Assembly: GCF_038096175.1 (NCBI RefSeq)
Contig: NZ_CP151099.1
Span: forward strand, 3,876,501 to 3,940,500
DNA from: Nostoc sp. UHCC 0302
Lineage (GTDB): Bacteria; Cyanobacteriota; Cyanobacteriia; Cyanobacteriales; Nostocaceae
Direction of reading: 5' to 3'
Length of the DNA: 64,000 nucleotides
The position numbers and the translations under genes are program-made. The notes beneath the pieces are model-generated. The model searched no databases and had not been told where the DNA came from. It saw only the letters and a list, made by a program, of their open reading frames with translations. Of this stretch, positions 53,688 to 62,755 are shown one piece after another (within the stretch, counting starts at the first letter, position 1; each line of letters starts with the position of its first letter).

Positions 53688-53822
53688 TTTCCTGAAACTT
53701 AGGTAACTGTTAAACTTTTACCGGGTAATAGTCTGAAAATCTTTGTAATTTCATCTTCCAAATTTTTCAGATATCCCCAGGAATGCTTTAGGAATAAACA
53801 AGTAACAACTATCTATTTTCTG

Positions 53823-53854
53823 AATACTGGGGCATCTTTGGGTGTTCCAGTATT
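53823..53854. other. hairpin between precursor genes 1 and 2
   Basis: AATACTGG and CCAGTATT pair over eight bases around a 16-base loop. It stands in the 226-base spacer between the first and second precursor genes and could reduce readthrough so that the first peptide is made in larger amounts; no T-run follows, so this is tentative. Confidence 0.4.
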
Positions 53855-53913
53855 TAGATTCACTACCTGTTTAACCCAGAGCATAATACAAAATTAATTC
53901 AAGGAGAACGAGA

Positions 53914-54147
53914 ATGCCAACAACAAAGACAAAACCTCTGTTTATAGAACTAACAGCGGAACAATCTGATATGGTGCGTGGCGGCGCTCCTGTGGCTGTT
54001 GTAAATTCTGATGGGACGGTTACTATCAAATACGTTGATGGTGCAAGTGGGTTTGTAACTCTTGATCCTTCTAAACCTTCCTCTCCTAACGTTCCTGGCA
54101 GCAACCCTGATCCTCTATTAGGGTTAGGCTTAGGAGCAACACTTTAA
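53914..54147 (+). CDS. double-glycine leader peptide precursor 2
   Basis: The 77-residue protein has the same leader type (PLFIELTAEQSDMVRGG, cut after Gly23-Gly24) as its neighbours, but an unrelated core of 53 residues: APVAVVNSDGTVTIKYVDGASGFVTLD followed by a Pro/Ser/Asn-rich part and the hydrophobic end PLLGLGLGATL. AAGGAG precedes the ATG at ideal spacing. It thus uses the same exporter with a different cargo. Confidence 0.8.
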   Translation: MPTTKTKPLFIELTAEQSDMVRGGAPVAVVNSDGTVTIKYVDGASGFVTLDPSKPSSPNVPGSNPDPLLGLGLGATL

Positions 54148-54283
54148 AAAGTTACAACAGTGTAGCGCTAAGAGTAAATAGTTAAAAGTTAACACTACTA
54201 ATTACTCAATAAATCATTGTTTAGTTTATGCTCCTGGGTTGTCAGGCTACTCACAGTTAAACCTATTTAAATACAAGCAAGCA

Positions 54284-54514
54284 ATGGAAGACAAAAGCCC
54301 ACTTTTTTCAGAACTAAACTCAGAAGAATCTGCTGCCGTCAGCGGAGGGTCTCTTCAGGTTGGTTTTGACCTTAATACTTACTTGTTCATTTTGGGGGCT
54401 GGTGTTGTCTTTGGCAACCCTGGACTTACTCCATCTGAAATTCAATTTGCCTGGGAGTCATCATTTGTGTTTGAATCTCAACCACGCTCTCGAAGAAAAC
54501 GCCGTTCTAAATAG
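54284..54514 (+). CDS. double-glycine leader peptide precursor 3, paralog of precursor 1
   Basis: From ATG 54284 (a TTG 15 codons upstream is open but would not give a leader-like start) the product has 76 residues. Leader: PLFSELNSEESAAVSGG, cut after Gly21-Gly22. Core: SLQVGFDLNTYLFILGAGVVFGNPGLTP, nearly the same as in precursor 1, then a different C-terminus that ends with the strongly basic tail RSRRKRRSK. A pair of paralogous peptides with different ends recalls two-peptide bacteriocins, but this is inference. It lies 83 bases before the exporter gene. Confidence 0.82.
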   Translation: MEDKSPLFSELNSEESAAVSGGSLQVGFDLNTYLFILGAGVVFGNPGLTPSEIQFAWESSFVFESQPRSRRKRRSK

Positions 54515-54597
54515 TTTCTATAAACTAAAAAAATATTAACTCAGGGTGGTTTTTTCATCTTGAATAATTAGGTAAAACAAGACAGGCATCTTACCTT

Positions 54598-56745
54598 ATG
54601 AAATATCCTCACGTTGAGCAACACAGCGAAGAAGATTGTGGCGCTGCTTGTCTTGCTTCAATTTCTAGATACTATGGACGCACTTTTACCCTAAGTCACA
54701 TCCGTGAAGCAGTAGGAACTGGGCAACTTGGAACCACATTATTGGGACTAAAGCGAGGAGCAGAAACCCTTGGGTTCAATGCTCGCCCGGTTAGAACTTC
54801 ACCAGAACTTTTAGACCGGATCAACGAAGCGCCACTACCAGCTATTATTCACTGGAAAGGCCATCACTGGGTAGTTTTATATGGTAGGAAAGGCAACAAA
54901 TGTGTAATTGCTGATCCCGCTGTAGGCGTTCGTTATCTGTCTAAAAAAGATGTAGTAGAGGGTTGGACAGACTGGTTAATGCTTTTGCTGGAACCAGATC
55001 CAACCTTTACTGAGCAAAAGAACGACGAAATAGGTGGATTTTGGCGCTTTTTTAAGCGTGTTTGGACTTTTCGCACCATATTAGCCCAAGCATTGCCCCT
55101 AAATCTGCTCTTGGGATTGCTTTCATTAGCTTCCCCTTTCTTGCTACAAATTCTTACTGATGATGTATTAGTTAGGGGTGATACAAAACTTCTTACTACT
55201 ATGGCGATCGCTGTAGTAGTAATGAATGTGATTTCCAGTAGCCTTTCACTTGTACAGTCTAATTTAATTGCTCACTTTGCACAACGTCTGCAATTAGGGC
55301 TAGTACTGGAATTTGGACGGCAAATTTTACGATTACCTCTTTCTTATTACGAAGCCCGTCGCAGTGGAGAAATTGTCAGCCGCCTGCGAGATATCGAGCA
55401 GATTAATCAGTTAGTTTCTCAAGTTGTTGTTACTCTACCAAGCAAGTTTTTTATTGCTGTAATTTCTTTTGGCTTGATGGCTTTTTATAGCTGGAAACTT
55501 ACTGTAGTGGCTCTATTAGTAGCTGTAGTTATGACTATAACTACATTTATTTTTCAGCCTACTTTACAGCAAAAAACCCGCGATCTTTTAGTCACAGAAG
55601 CAGAAGCACAAGGTGTTTTAGTAGAAACCTTTAAAGGCGCACTTACCCTCAAAACTACCACCGCCTCACCTCAATTTTGGGATGAATTTCAAAACCGATT
55701 TAGTCGTGTTGCTAAATTAACACTAAGCACGATGCAAATTGGCATTATCAATAGTAGTTTTTCTACTTTAGTTTCTGGTGTTGGTAGTGTTGCCCTACTA
55801 TGGTTTGGCGGAAATTTAGTGATCAATCCTGCTGAAAACCTCAGTATTGGGCAACTTCTGGCTTTTAACTCAATGAATGGTAATTTTGTAGGCTTAATTG
55901 GCACTATAATCACTTTTGTAGATGAATTTACTCGTGCTAAAACTGCTACCCAACGCCTTACAGAAGTTATCGACGCTACAGCAGAAAATGAAGGTGATGG
56001 TAAAAAGCCTTTTGCTAAAATTCCTGGCGATGCTGATATTACTTGTACAGATGCCAACTTTCATTATGCTGGTCGGCTTGACTTATTAGAAAACTTTTCT
56101 TTAACAATTCCTGGCGGTAAAGTTATAGCCATCATTGGTAAATCTGGTTGTGGTAAAAGCACTTTAGCTAAACTGATTGCTGGCTTATATCCACTATCAT
56201 CAGGTAATATCCGTATTGGCTCTTATAATCTACAAGATTTATCTCTTGATTGTCTGCGTCAACAGGTAGTTCTCGTTCCTCAAGACGCTCATTTTTGGAG
56301 TCGAACTATTGTAGAAAACTTCCGCTTAGGAGCGCCTCACGTTTCCTTTGAGCAGATTGTCAAAGCTTGTCAAATTGCTGATGCTGATGATTTTATCAGT
56401 AAACTTCCTGATAAATATCAAACTATTTTAGGTGAATTTGGAGCAAATATTTCTGGGGGGCAACGGCAACGGCTGGCAATAGCACGAGCCATTGTCACAG
56501 ATCCCTCAGTACTAATTTTGGATGAATCTACTGGTGGACTTGATCCAGTGAGTGAAGCACAAGTTTTGGAGCGTTTATTCAAGTACCGTCGTGGTAAAAC
56601 CACGATTTTGATTACTCACCGTCCCCAGGTAATTAATCGTTGTGACTGGGTTGTGTTGCTAGACCAAGGTAAGCTGAAAATTCAAGGTTCTTTGCAGGAA
56701 CTGTATTCTCAAACTGGAGAGCATTTGGACTTTTTAAATCCTTAA
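54598..56745 (+). CDS. C39 peptidase-containing ABC exporter (PCAT)
   Basis: The 715-residue protein combines an N-terminal C39 cysteine peptidase (Gln8, catalytic Cys14 in EEDCGAACLA, His90 in GHHWVVLYG, Asp106 in ADPAVG), six membrane helices (about 160-440) and an ATPase domain with Walker A GKSGCGKS (514-521), signature SGGQ (from 619) and Walker B ending Asp642-Glu643. It would cleave double-glycine leaders and export the cores, using the HlyD-type adaptor encoded 26 bases downstream. Length and domain order are typical of bacteriocin exporters such as LagD/PCAT. All catalytic residues are intact. Confidence 0.96.
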   Translation: MKYPHVEQHSEEDCGAACLASISRYYGRTFTLSHIREAVGTGQLGTTLLGLKRGAETLGFNARPVRTSPELLDRINEAPLPAIIHWKGHHWVVLYGRKGNKCVIADPAVGVRYLSKKDVVEGWTDWLMLLLEPDPTFTEQKNDEIGGFWRFFKRVWTFRTILAQALPLNLLLGLLSLASPFLLQILTDDVLVRGDTKLLTTMAIAVVVMNVISSSLSLVQSNLIAHFAQRLQLGLVLEFGRQILRLPLSYYEARRSGEIVSRLRDIEQINQLVSQVVVTLPSKFFIAVISFGLMAFYSWKLTVVALLVAVVMTITTFIFQPTLQQKTRDLLVTEAEAQGVLVETFKGALTLKTTTASPQFWDEFQNRFSRVAKLTLSTMQIGIINSSFSTLVSGVGSVALLWFGGNLVINPAENLSIGQLLAFNSMNGNFVGLIGTIITFVDEFTRAKTATQRLTEVIDATAENEGDGKKPFAKIPGDADITCTDANFHYAGRLDLLENFSLTIPGGKVIAIIGKSGCGKSTLAKLIAGLYPLSSGNIRIGSYNLQDLSLDCLRQQVVLVPQDAHFWSRTIVENFRLGAPHVSFEQIVKACQIADADDFISKLPDKYQTILGEFGANISGGQRQRLAIARAIVTDPSVLILDESTGGLDPVSEAQVLERLFKYRRGKTTILITHRPQVINRCDWVVLLDQGKLKIQGSLQELYSQTGEHLDFLNP

Positions 56746-56770
56746 TTATTAACGTTATATTCAGGTAATT

Positions 56771-58183
56771 ATGCTCCACACCCGTAATGAAAAAATCCTC
56801 CCCTCAGTACAAAGTGAAGAATTTCTTCCTCCTGTTAGTCGTTGGACATCGTTAGGGGGAATTTTTCTCATGGCGAGCGTTGGTGCTGCAATTAGCCTCT
56901 CCTCATGGTTTAAATATAATGTCACGGTGAAAGCTGCTGCGGCTGTACGTCCTACAGGAGAAATTCGGCTAGTGCAACCAAAAGTGGAAGGAACTGTTAA
57001 AAGTATTTTGGTTAAAGAAAATCAGCTTGTCAAACATGGAGATATAATTGCTCGCCTTGATGATGAACAACTACAAATCAAAAGAAGCCAACTACAAGAC
57101 AGTATCCAACAGAGCAGACTACAAATAATTCAAATTGATGCCCAAATCAGAGCTTTAGATAGCCAGATTGTAGCAGAAGAAACTGTAGCACAGAGGACAG
57201 TTTCTTCTGCTAAGGCAGATTTAGGACGCAATCAAAGAGAATACCAAGAGAAGCAAGTTAATACTAGCAGTGAATTACTAGCAGCAGAAGCAAGTTTGCA
57301 AAAAGCAGGTGCAGACTTGCAAAAATCTCAAGCGGATTTAGACTTTGCAAAGTTAGATCGCGATCGCTATGAGCAACTAACACAAATTGGTGCAATTGGT
57401 CGGCGTGAGTATGAGCAGAAAAAATTACTTGTTCAGCAAGCAGAATCCAGTCTTGAAGGTGCAAAAAAAGCTGTTGATATTGAAAAAGCCAAAGTGGAAT
57501 CAGCTAAAGCTGCTGTTAATCCCACTAGTGCAACGGTAGAGATTGCTCAAGAACGCATTGCTCAAGAAACTGCTAGAGGTGAAGCAACCATCGCTACTTT
57601 AAAAAAAGAAAAGCAAGCTTTAATTCAGCGACGGGTTGAAATTCAAAGTCAACTCGGACAATCTCAAAAAGACCTCCAACAAGTTGCAAGTCAACTGCAA
57701 GATACTATTTTACGGGCAAGTAGTGACGGTATTATCCTTAAGCTAAATTTGCGGAACCCCGGTCAAGTACTACGTGCTAGCGAGTCTATTGCTGAAATTG
57801 CTCCTGATAATGCTCCTCTAGTTATTAAAGCGATCATTCCGACTCAAGAAATTAAACACGTCGCAGTTGGTCAAAAAGTGCAATTGCGGATTGATGCCTG
57901 TCCTTATCCTGATTATGGCACTCTCAATGGCATTATTAAAGGTGTTTCTCCAGATGCAATTACACCTCAAAGCAACAATACAGATACATCAACATCAGGT
58001 GCTAAAACTAATGCTGCTAGCTACTTTGAAGCAACTATTCAACCCGAAAATATGAAATTTGGAAATGGCGATCGCCAGTGTTATATCCAATCAGGGATGG
58101 AGGCGAAAGCAGACATTATTTCTAAAGAAGAGACAGCATTGCAATTTATACTGAGAAAAGCAAGATTAATAACTGATTTGTAA
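56771..58183 (+). CDS. HlyD-family membrane fusion protein (export adaptor)
   Basis: The 470-residue protein has a short cytoplasmic start, one membrane helix at about 30-50, a lipoyl-like half-motif GEIRLVQPKVEGTVKSILVKENQLVKHGDIIARLD, a long coiled coil (about 100-310, rich in Q, A, K and E) and the second half-motif with beta-barrel (about 320-460). It is the periplasmic adaptor partner of the preceding C39-ABC exporter, linking it to an outer-membrane TolC-like channel that is not encoded here. Same strand and 25 bases spacing imply one operon. Confidence 0.95.
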   Translation: MLHTRNEKILPSVQSEEFLPPVSRWTSLGGIFLMASVGAAISLSSWFKYNVTVKAAAAVRPTGEIRLVQPKVEGTVKSILVKENQLVKHGDIIARLDDEQLQIKRSQLQDSIQQSRLQIIQIDAQIRALDSQIVAEETVAQRTVSSAKADLGRNQREYQEKQVNTSSELLAAEASLQKAGADLQKSQADLDFAKLDRDRYEQLTQIGAIGRREYEQKKLLVQQAESSLEGAKKAVDIEKAKVESAKAAVNPTSATVEIAQERIAQETARGEATIATLKKEKQALIQRRVEIQSQLGQSQKDLQQVASQLQDTILRASSDGIILKLNLRNPGQVLRASESIAEIAPDNAPLVIKAIIPTQEIKHVAVGQKVQLRIDACPYPDYGTLNGIIKGVSPDAITPQSNNTDTSTSGAKTNAASYFEATIQPENMKFGNGDRQCYIQSGMEAKADIISKEETALQFILRKARLITDL

Positions 58184-58319
58184 ACAGTTAGTATTGTATT
58201 ATTTAGTTTACAAAAAATACAATATTTTTTTTATTGCTAATAGTAAATACATTCATGAAACGAAAAAAAATAAACATCAAATTAAGTTAGTAATTAATCA
58301 GGACAGGTAGTGAATAATT

Positions 58320-58496
58320 ATGGCATATTTTAGTAATTTTTTTACAAACGTCCGTCAGGTTACTAGGTGTAAAGATACCCTAAGCTCCTTAGAATTTCTT
58401 TTTAATGGTAGTAAAATAAACAATGTAGAGATAAATTGTGTGTCTGAAATTGTGTGTGCCAATTATACTTTTAGTTGTCTATGTCATAACCTTTAA
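58320..58496 (+). CDS. possible 58-residue cysteine-rich peptide gene
   Basis: An ATG at 58320 opens 58 codons ending TAA 58494-58496. The translation starts MAYFSNFFTNVRQ and has six cysteines, five of them in the last 19 residues before the end (INCVSEIVCANYTFSCLCHNL). It lacks a double-glycine leader and a strong ribosome binding site. The stop is 7 bases before the ATG of the next gene, whose ribosome binding site AAGAGG overlaps it, which would suit translational coupling. Whether it is expressed is unknown. Confidence 0.25.
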   Translation: MAYFSNFFTNVRQVTRCKDTLSSLEFLFNGSKINNVEINCVSEIVCANYTFSCLCHNL

Positions 58497-58503
58497 GAGG
58501 TTT

Positions 58504-59145
58504 ATGACATCCTATCACAAGATTCAACAAGCGTTGCAATGGTGGTCTTCTAGGCAGTCTATGAAACTATTTCTAGAAGCTGAGAAAATCCGTGACGGTT
58601 TATTACAAGAATCGTTCACAATACGTCGTAGCTTAGATTTGTTGGCAATAGACAATCTGAATTTATCACTCACTAAAACTCAAGAATGCCTAAAGAAAGT
58701 TGATAACTTTTATCATTCGTTAGTACAATTGAGCGATCGCTTATTTCCTGCATATATTCAAGATAGCTTGCCTTTGGCTATAGAATTCTCATTAGAACAG
58801 TGGATAGCATCAAATTCCCACTTAGATTTTCATATTGATATGCCAATCTATTGGCGATATGAATCTGCTGATCGTAGTTTGATAGTTTTAAGAGCTTTAG
58901 AAGAGTTATTGGCAATCACTTTGCCAGAAGTTTTGATACCAACATCAGTTTTTATCAGTTTAAAACAACAGGAAAACATATCTCAACTAATAGTTAAAAT
59001 TACATATACTGACCTCTCCACACTTGTTTTTTATTCTAGCTTTACAGAATTAGAGTATCTTTGCGAAAGTTTCCGATTTTTAACTTCCGGAAAATGTTAT
59101 TTTAGTAGACACAATCTCAGTGTTACTTACTATTTTTCTTGGTAA
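58504..59145 (+). CDS. histidine-kinase-like protein without phospho-acceptor histidine (pseudokinase)
   Basis: ATG 58504 follows AAGAGG and gives 213 residues; a GTG further upstream would add an unlikely hydrophobic stretch. The N-terminal helix AEKIRDGLLQESFTIRRSLDL resembles the HisKA_3 H-box (normally LHDGLLQ), but the His position is Arg30. The following helices (LNLSLTKTQECLKKVDNFYHSLVQLSDRLFPAY) continue the dimerisation domain. The C-terminal part (about 130-213) has the alpha/beta trace of an HATPase domain without N-box or Gly-rich lid, so ATP binding is unlikely. It precedes a response regulator gene by 181 bases and probably acts as its non-catalytic partner. Confidence 0.7.
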   Translation: MTSYHKIQQALQWWSSRQSMKLFLEAEKIRDGLLQESFTIRRSLDLLAIDNLNLSLTKTQECLKKVDNFYHSLVQLSDRLFPAYIQDSLPLAIEFSLEQWIASNSHLDFHIDMPIYWRYESADRSLIVLRALEELLAITLPEVLIPTSVFISLKQQENISQLIVKITYTDLSTLVFYSSFTELEYLCESFRFLTSGKCYFSRHNLSVTYYFSW

Positions 59146-59326
59146 ACATTACTTCTGCACTTTATGCTTACTTAAAACAATTCTCTGAAAAAATATTTTT
59201 AGTTATAAATACAGAATAATATACTAATTAAGGACTAAACAACTTAATATATGAAATTTATACATATAAAAGTAAAGATTTAATATTTACGTACCCAAAC
59301 GGCAGGGTGTTATTAGGGTGTTAATT

Positions 59327-60004
59327 ATGAAACAAGCTTTAACAGATAAGGAATTGCTGAAGATTTTAGTAATTGATGACCACGAATCAGTTTTGGCTGG
59401 AACTGTCAATGTACTGCGAAAACATTACCCTGATGCTGAATTTATCATTGCTGTAAATGCTAAGAATGCTCTCGATCAAGTTACTACCTTACAGCTTGAT
59501 CTTGTAGTTATGGATCTTTCTATTCCAAATAATTCTGGAATGACAGCTCGGCCTGATACAGGTGTTCAACTTCTCAGAACCCTGATGAAAAACTATCCCA
59601 ACCTGAATATTGTTGTCCAAAGTGCTAATGTCAGAACACTGGTAAGAATTAGACCTGATATTGACAGTCATAAAGGAGGTTTTACAGTTGCGGATAAAAG
59701 TCTTTCTACTCAGGAAATGTTAACCAGAGTTGATTGGGCATTACAAGGATTAACTCATACAAAAGATATCAAAGGAATTCATTCAGGATTAGAAGTTAAA
59801 CCGGAATGGCTAAGGGTGCTAACTTTAGCATTTGAAGAAGGATTGCAAGATAAGACTATTGCTGAGAGAATGTGTCTATCTGAACGCATGGTGCGTCATT
59901 ACTGGAGTAAACTACAAGACGCTTTAGATGTTTATCCTGAAGAAGGTAAAAATATCCGAATTCAAACTGAAATGCGAGCTAGAGAAGAAGGACTGATTGA
60001 TTAA
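59327..60004 (+). CDS. response regulator with LuxR-type DNA-binding domain
   Basis: From ATG 59327 (a GTG three codons earlier is open; AGGG lies upstream of the ATG) the protein has 225 residues. The receiver domain has the acidic pair in VIDDHES, the phospho-acceptor Asp63 in VVMDLSIP and the Lys in VADKS. The C-terminal part has a helix-turn-helix LTLAFEEGLQDKTIAERMCLSERMVRHYWSKL of the NarL/LuxR type. It should regulate transcription, possibly of this cluster. The kinase gene 375 bases downstream with CHASE2 is the probable phospho-donor; the pseudokinase is encoded just upstream. Confidence 0.9.
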   Translation: MKQALTDKELLKILVIDDHESVLAGTVNVLRKHYPDAEFIIAVNAKNALDQVTTLQLDLVVMDLSIPNNSGMTARPDTGVQLLRTLMKNYPNLNIVVQSANVRTLVRIRPDIDSHKGGFTVADKSLSTQEMLTRVDWALQGLTHTKDIKGIHSGLEVKPEWLRVLTLAFEEGLQDKTIAERMCLSERMVRHYWSKLQDALDVYPEEGKNIRIQTEMRAREEGLID

Positions 60005-60379
60005 TAAAAAATACGTATATTAATATATACATAAGCATAAATCGTCTGTCATCTTAATTAGTAACTGTGCTGCTAAAGATGCGATATTTATTTTTTTATT
60101 GATAGTAAAAGTCAATCAGAATTATTAAAGGTAAATATCTCAAAGCCCAGTTTCCTTTGTAGATGCGTTTGAGATGGGAAGATATTAATTTTATTTTTAT
60201 AGAAATTTCTGGTTAAAAAGCTATCTTTTTTAACCAGAAATTGCTAAAGTCTTGATATTGTGGGATTTATCTCCGATTTTGTCACCTCTTCAGATAAGTG
60301 TGACTTTTTTATTCATTCATTAATGATCTGTTAACGATGACTCAGAGCTAATTAACAGCTAAAGAGTAAGTAGACGCTT
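60005..60379. other. intergenic stretch before the CHASE2 kinase gene
   Basis: AT-rich with no gene. It carries a strong 17-bp inverted repeat at 60204-60242 that may end transcription from the response regulator gene, so the CHASE2 kinase probably has its own promoter in the last 140 bases. Confidence 0.6.
60204..60242. terminator. 17-bp inverted repeat, probable bidirectional terminator
   Basis: AATTTCTGGTTAAAAAG and CTTTTTTAACCAGAAATT are complementary over 17 positions with one extra T, with a 4-base loop. The stem carries A and T runs at its inner ends, the arrangement of many intrinsic terminators. It stands 200 bases after the response regulator gene. Confidence 0.65.
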
Positions 60380-62275
60380 ATGCAGCCTGGACTTTGGATA
60401 AAAATCAAAGAGGAAATTGGCATTTGGCGTGTAGGTGTATTTCCAGGCATTGCAGTAATTGGCTTGATAATTATTGCTCGTCTCACAGGTGTAATGCAAT
60501 CTTTAGAGTGGCTAGCTTTTGATAGCTTTCTACGTCTACGCCCTCAAGAAACTTTAGATGAAAGAATTCTGGTAGTGGGTATTAATGAAGATGATATTCG
60601 CACTCGCAAAAATGCTCCGATAGATTCTTCTATATCAGATCGCGACTTAGCACAGCTATTATTAAAATTAGAGACTTACAAACCCAGAGCCATTGGTCTT
60701 GATGTTTATAGAGATTTCCCAGTTAACCCTGGACATAATGAACTAGTTGCAGCTTTTCAAAGTCTGAAAAATTTAATTGCCATAGAGAAAGTATTACCCG
60801 ATGAAGTTGCTCCACCACTAGCATTGCCACCTACACAAGTTGGTTTTGCAGATCAAATTACAGATAGTGATGGCAAATTAAGGCGCAATCTTTTGGCAAC
60901 ACCAACACATAAAGGATACAAGTTATCTTTGTCTTTAAGTTTGGCAGCAATTTATTTAGCTCGTGAAGGTATTAGTTTAGAAAACGGTATTCGCGATCGC
61001 GCTGCTATTAGATTTGGTAATACTGAACTACCCAGGTTTTTACCCAACTCTGGGGCATATGTGCGAACAGACGCAGGTGGAGTTCAAGTACTACTGAATT
61101 TTCGTAGTGGTCGACAAAGGTTCAGGACTTTATCTTTATATGATTTCAAAGCTGGTAAATTTAATCCAGATTGGATACGCGATCGCATTGTCATCATTGG
61201 GATAACTTCCCCCAGCCGTAAAGACTTCATCACTACTTCTGCTATTGAATCTATTAAACCAGCAGCAGGACGAGTATATGGAGTGGAAATTCAAGCACAC
61301 GCTGTTAGCCAAATTATCAGTGGAGTACTTGATTCTCGACCACTCTTAAAGACTTGGCAAGATGGATGGGAATATATATGGATTTTGGGCTGGGGTTTTT
61401 TAGGAATTGCTAGTGCTAGGCTGACGAAATCTCCTCTTAAAAATCTTGTAGTTGTTGGTATTGCTACTCTGGGCTTAGTAGTTTTTAGTTACTTACTCCT
61501 AATTTGGGGTTGGTGGGTGCCGTTTATACCTGCATTTCTGGTTTTAACTTTAAATGGTATAGAATTAACGGCTCTATATCAACATGACCAAGCTTTGCGA
61601 TCGGGAATTAAAGCTAGACAAGCTATTATTGAACGTACATTTGAAACTATTCACAATGGTCCCTTACAAAACCTAGCAAAAGTTTTGAAGCTCGTTCGAG
61701 ACCAAGATTCACAAACCAATGAATTGCTGCCAGAATTAGAAAAAGAGCTTGAGAAATTAAATCACGAATTACGGGGAATTTATGAATTTTTACAACGAGA
61801 ACCACTTGCTCAAGATACGAGTCTTTATTTAGGGAAAAGTCTTGTCCTAAATTTGCAAGATCCGCTTCACGAAATTCTTTATCAAGTTTACAGCCATACC
61901 TTAGAGCGAGAGTTTCCTTGCTTTGGAACTATCAGAGTTAAAATTCGAACTTTTGAACCTGTAGATGAGCGACGGTTGAATATTGAAGAAAAGCGAAGTC
62001 TCTGCCGATTTCTCGAAGAAGCTTTGTGCAATGTTGGCAAACACGCTACAGGAGTAACCCGTCTTGAAGTCACTTGCTCTTCATCTGAAGGCTGGTACAC
62101 TCTTAGCATTGTAGATGATGGCTTGGGAGTCAGTTCATCTAGAGAAGGGAGGGGAACACAACAGTTTAGAAATTTAGCCCGACAATTCAAAGGGAAATTT
62201 CGACGAGTACCCCTTTCGCCAAGAGGTACTCTTTGTGAATTATCTTGGCCTATGCAAAAGTTTTGGTGGAAGTGA
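60380..62275 (+). CDS. CHASE2-domain histidine kinase
   Basis: The 631-residue membrane protein has an N-terminal helix (about 20-40), an extracytoplasmic CHASE2 domain (about 45-320: LEWLAFDSFLRLRPQE, VVGINEDDIRTR, RAIGLDVYRDFP, GFADQITDSDGKLRRN), three helices (about 325-400) and a cytoplasmic HisKA_3-type kinase. The H-box is TIHNGPLQ with phospho-acceptor His425; the HATPase domain keeps the N-box FLEEALCNVGKHA and a DDGLGV lid. It resembles the CHAT-CHASE2 protein at 44543 in the sensor half, so the two share an ancestor. The response regulator at 59327 is the likely partner, and a DUF928 gene follows. Confidence 0.93.
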   Translation: MQPGLWIKIKEEIGIWRVGVFPGIAVIGLIIIARLTGVMQSLEWLAFDSFLRLRPQETLDERILVVGINEDDIRTRKNAPIDSSISDRDLAQLLLKLETYKPRAIGLDVYRDFPVNPGHNELVAAFQSLKNLIAIEKVLPDEVAPPLALPPTQVGFADQITDSDGKLRRNLLATPTHKGYKLSLSLSLAAIYLAREGISLENGIRDRAAIRFGNTELPRFLPNSGAYVRTDAGGVQVLLNFRSGRQRFRTLSLYDFKAGKFNPDWIRDRIVIIGITSPSRKDFITTSAIESIKPAAGRVYGVEIQAHAVSQIISGVLDSRPLLKTWQDGWEYIWILGWGFLGIASARLTKSPLKNLVVVGIATLGLVVFSYLLLIWGWWVPFIPAFLVLTLNGIELTALYQHDQALRSGIKARQAIIERTFETIHNGPLQNLAKVLKLVRDQDSQTNELLPELEKELEKLNHELRGIYEFLQREPLAQDTSLYLGKSLVLNLQDPLHEILYQVYSHTLEREFPCFGTIRVKIRTFEPVDERRLNIEEKRSLCRFLEEALCNVGKHATGVTRLEVTCSSSEGWYTLSIVDDGLGVSSSREGRGTQQFRNLARQFKGKFRRVPLSPRGTLCELSWPMQKFWWK

Positions 62276-62755
62276 TAATTTAAATTAATATATTGATACA
62301 AAGATAAATTGCAATTGCCCACCTAAATTAGCAATGCTTTTAGCTTTTTTTAACCTTTTGTTAATAATAAAAACTATTAATCTTGCTTAAAGTTAAATAA
62401 CTAAGTAGGCATAAATAAACGTACTAAAGTGGTTTGAATATTCAAAAAACAGTAGTTACAAGCTAGCTGCACCACATAGCTATCCTAATATCTAATAGCA
62501 ACAAAATATTATGACTATGTTTATTCATACCCAGTAAGTTGACTACAAAAAAAAGTAGTACAAGTGAATAAGAAATGAAAAATTTTGACTAAGTAAAATT
62601 TTTATAGCTATAGAGTAATGTATGATTAAATAACAGAAAAATGCAGAAGATCATAATATCTGCACATCTGTCAATACATTTTTGTTCAATTGTTAAGCAT
62701 AACTAGAAAACTTTTTTAAGTATTTGATTATGAAAATACTGAAGGAGGAGGAATT
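62276..62755. other. intergenic stretch before the second DUF928 gene
   Basis: AT-rich, no gene seen. Just before the ribosome binding site there is a small hairpin (AGTATTT and AAATACT at 62719-62740) followed by AAGGAGGAGG, a near-perfect Shine-Dalgarno sequence for the ATG at 62756. Confidence 0.55.
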
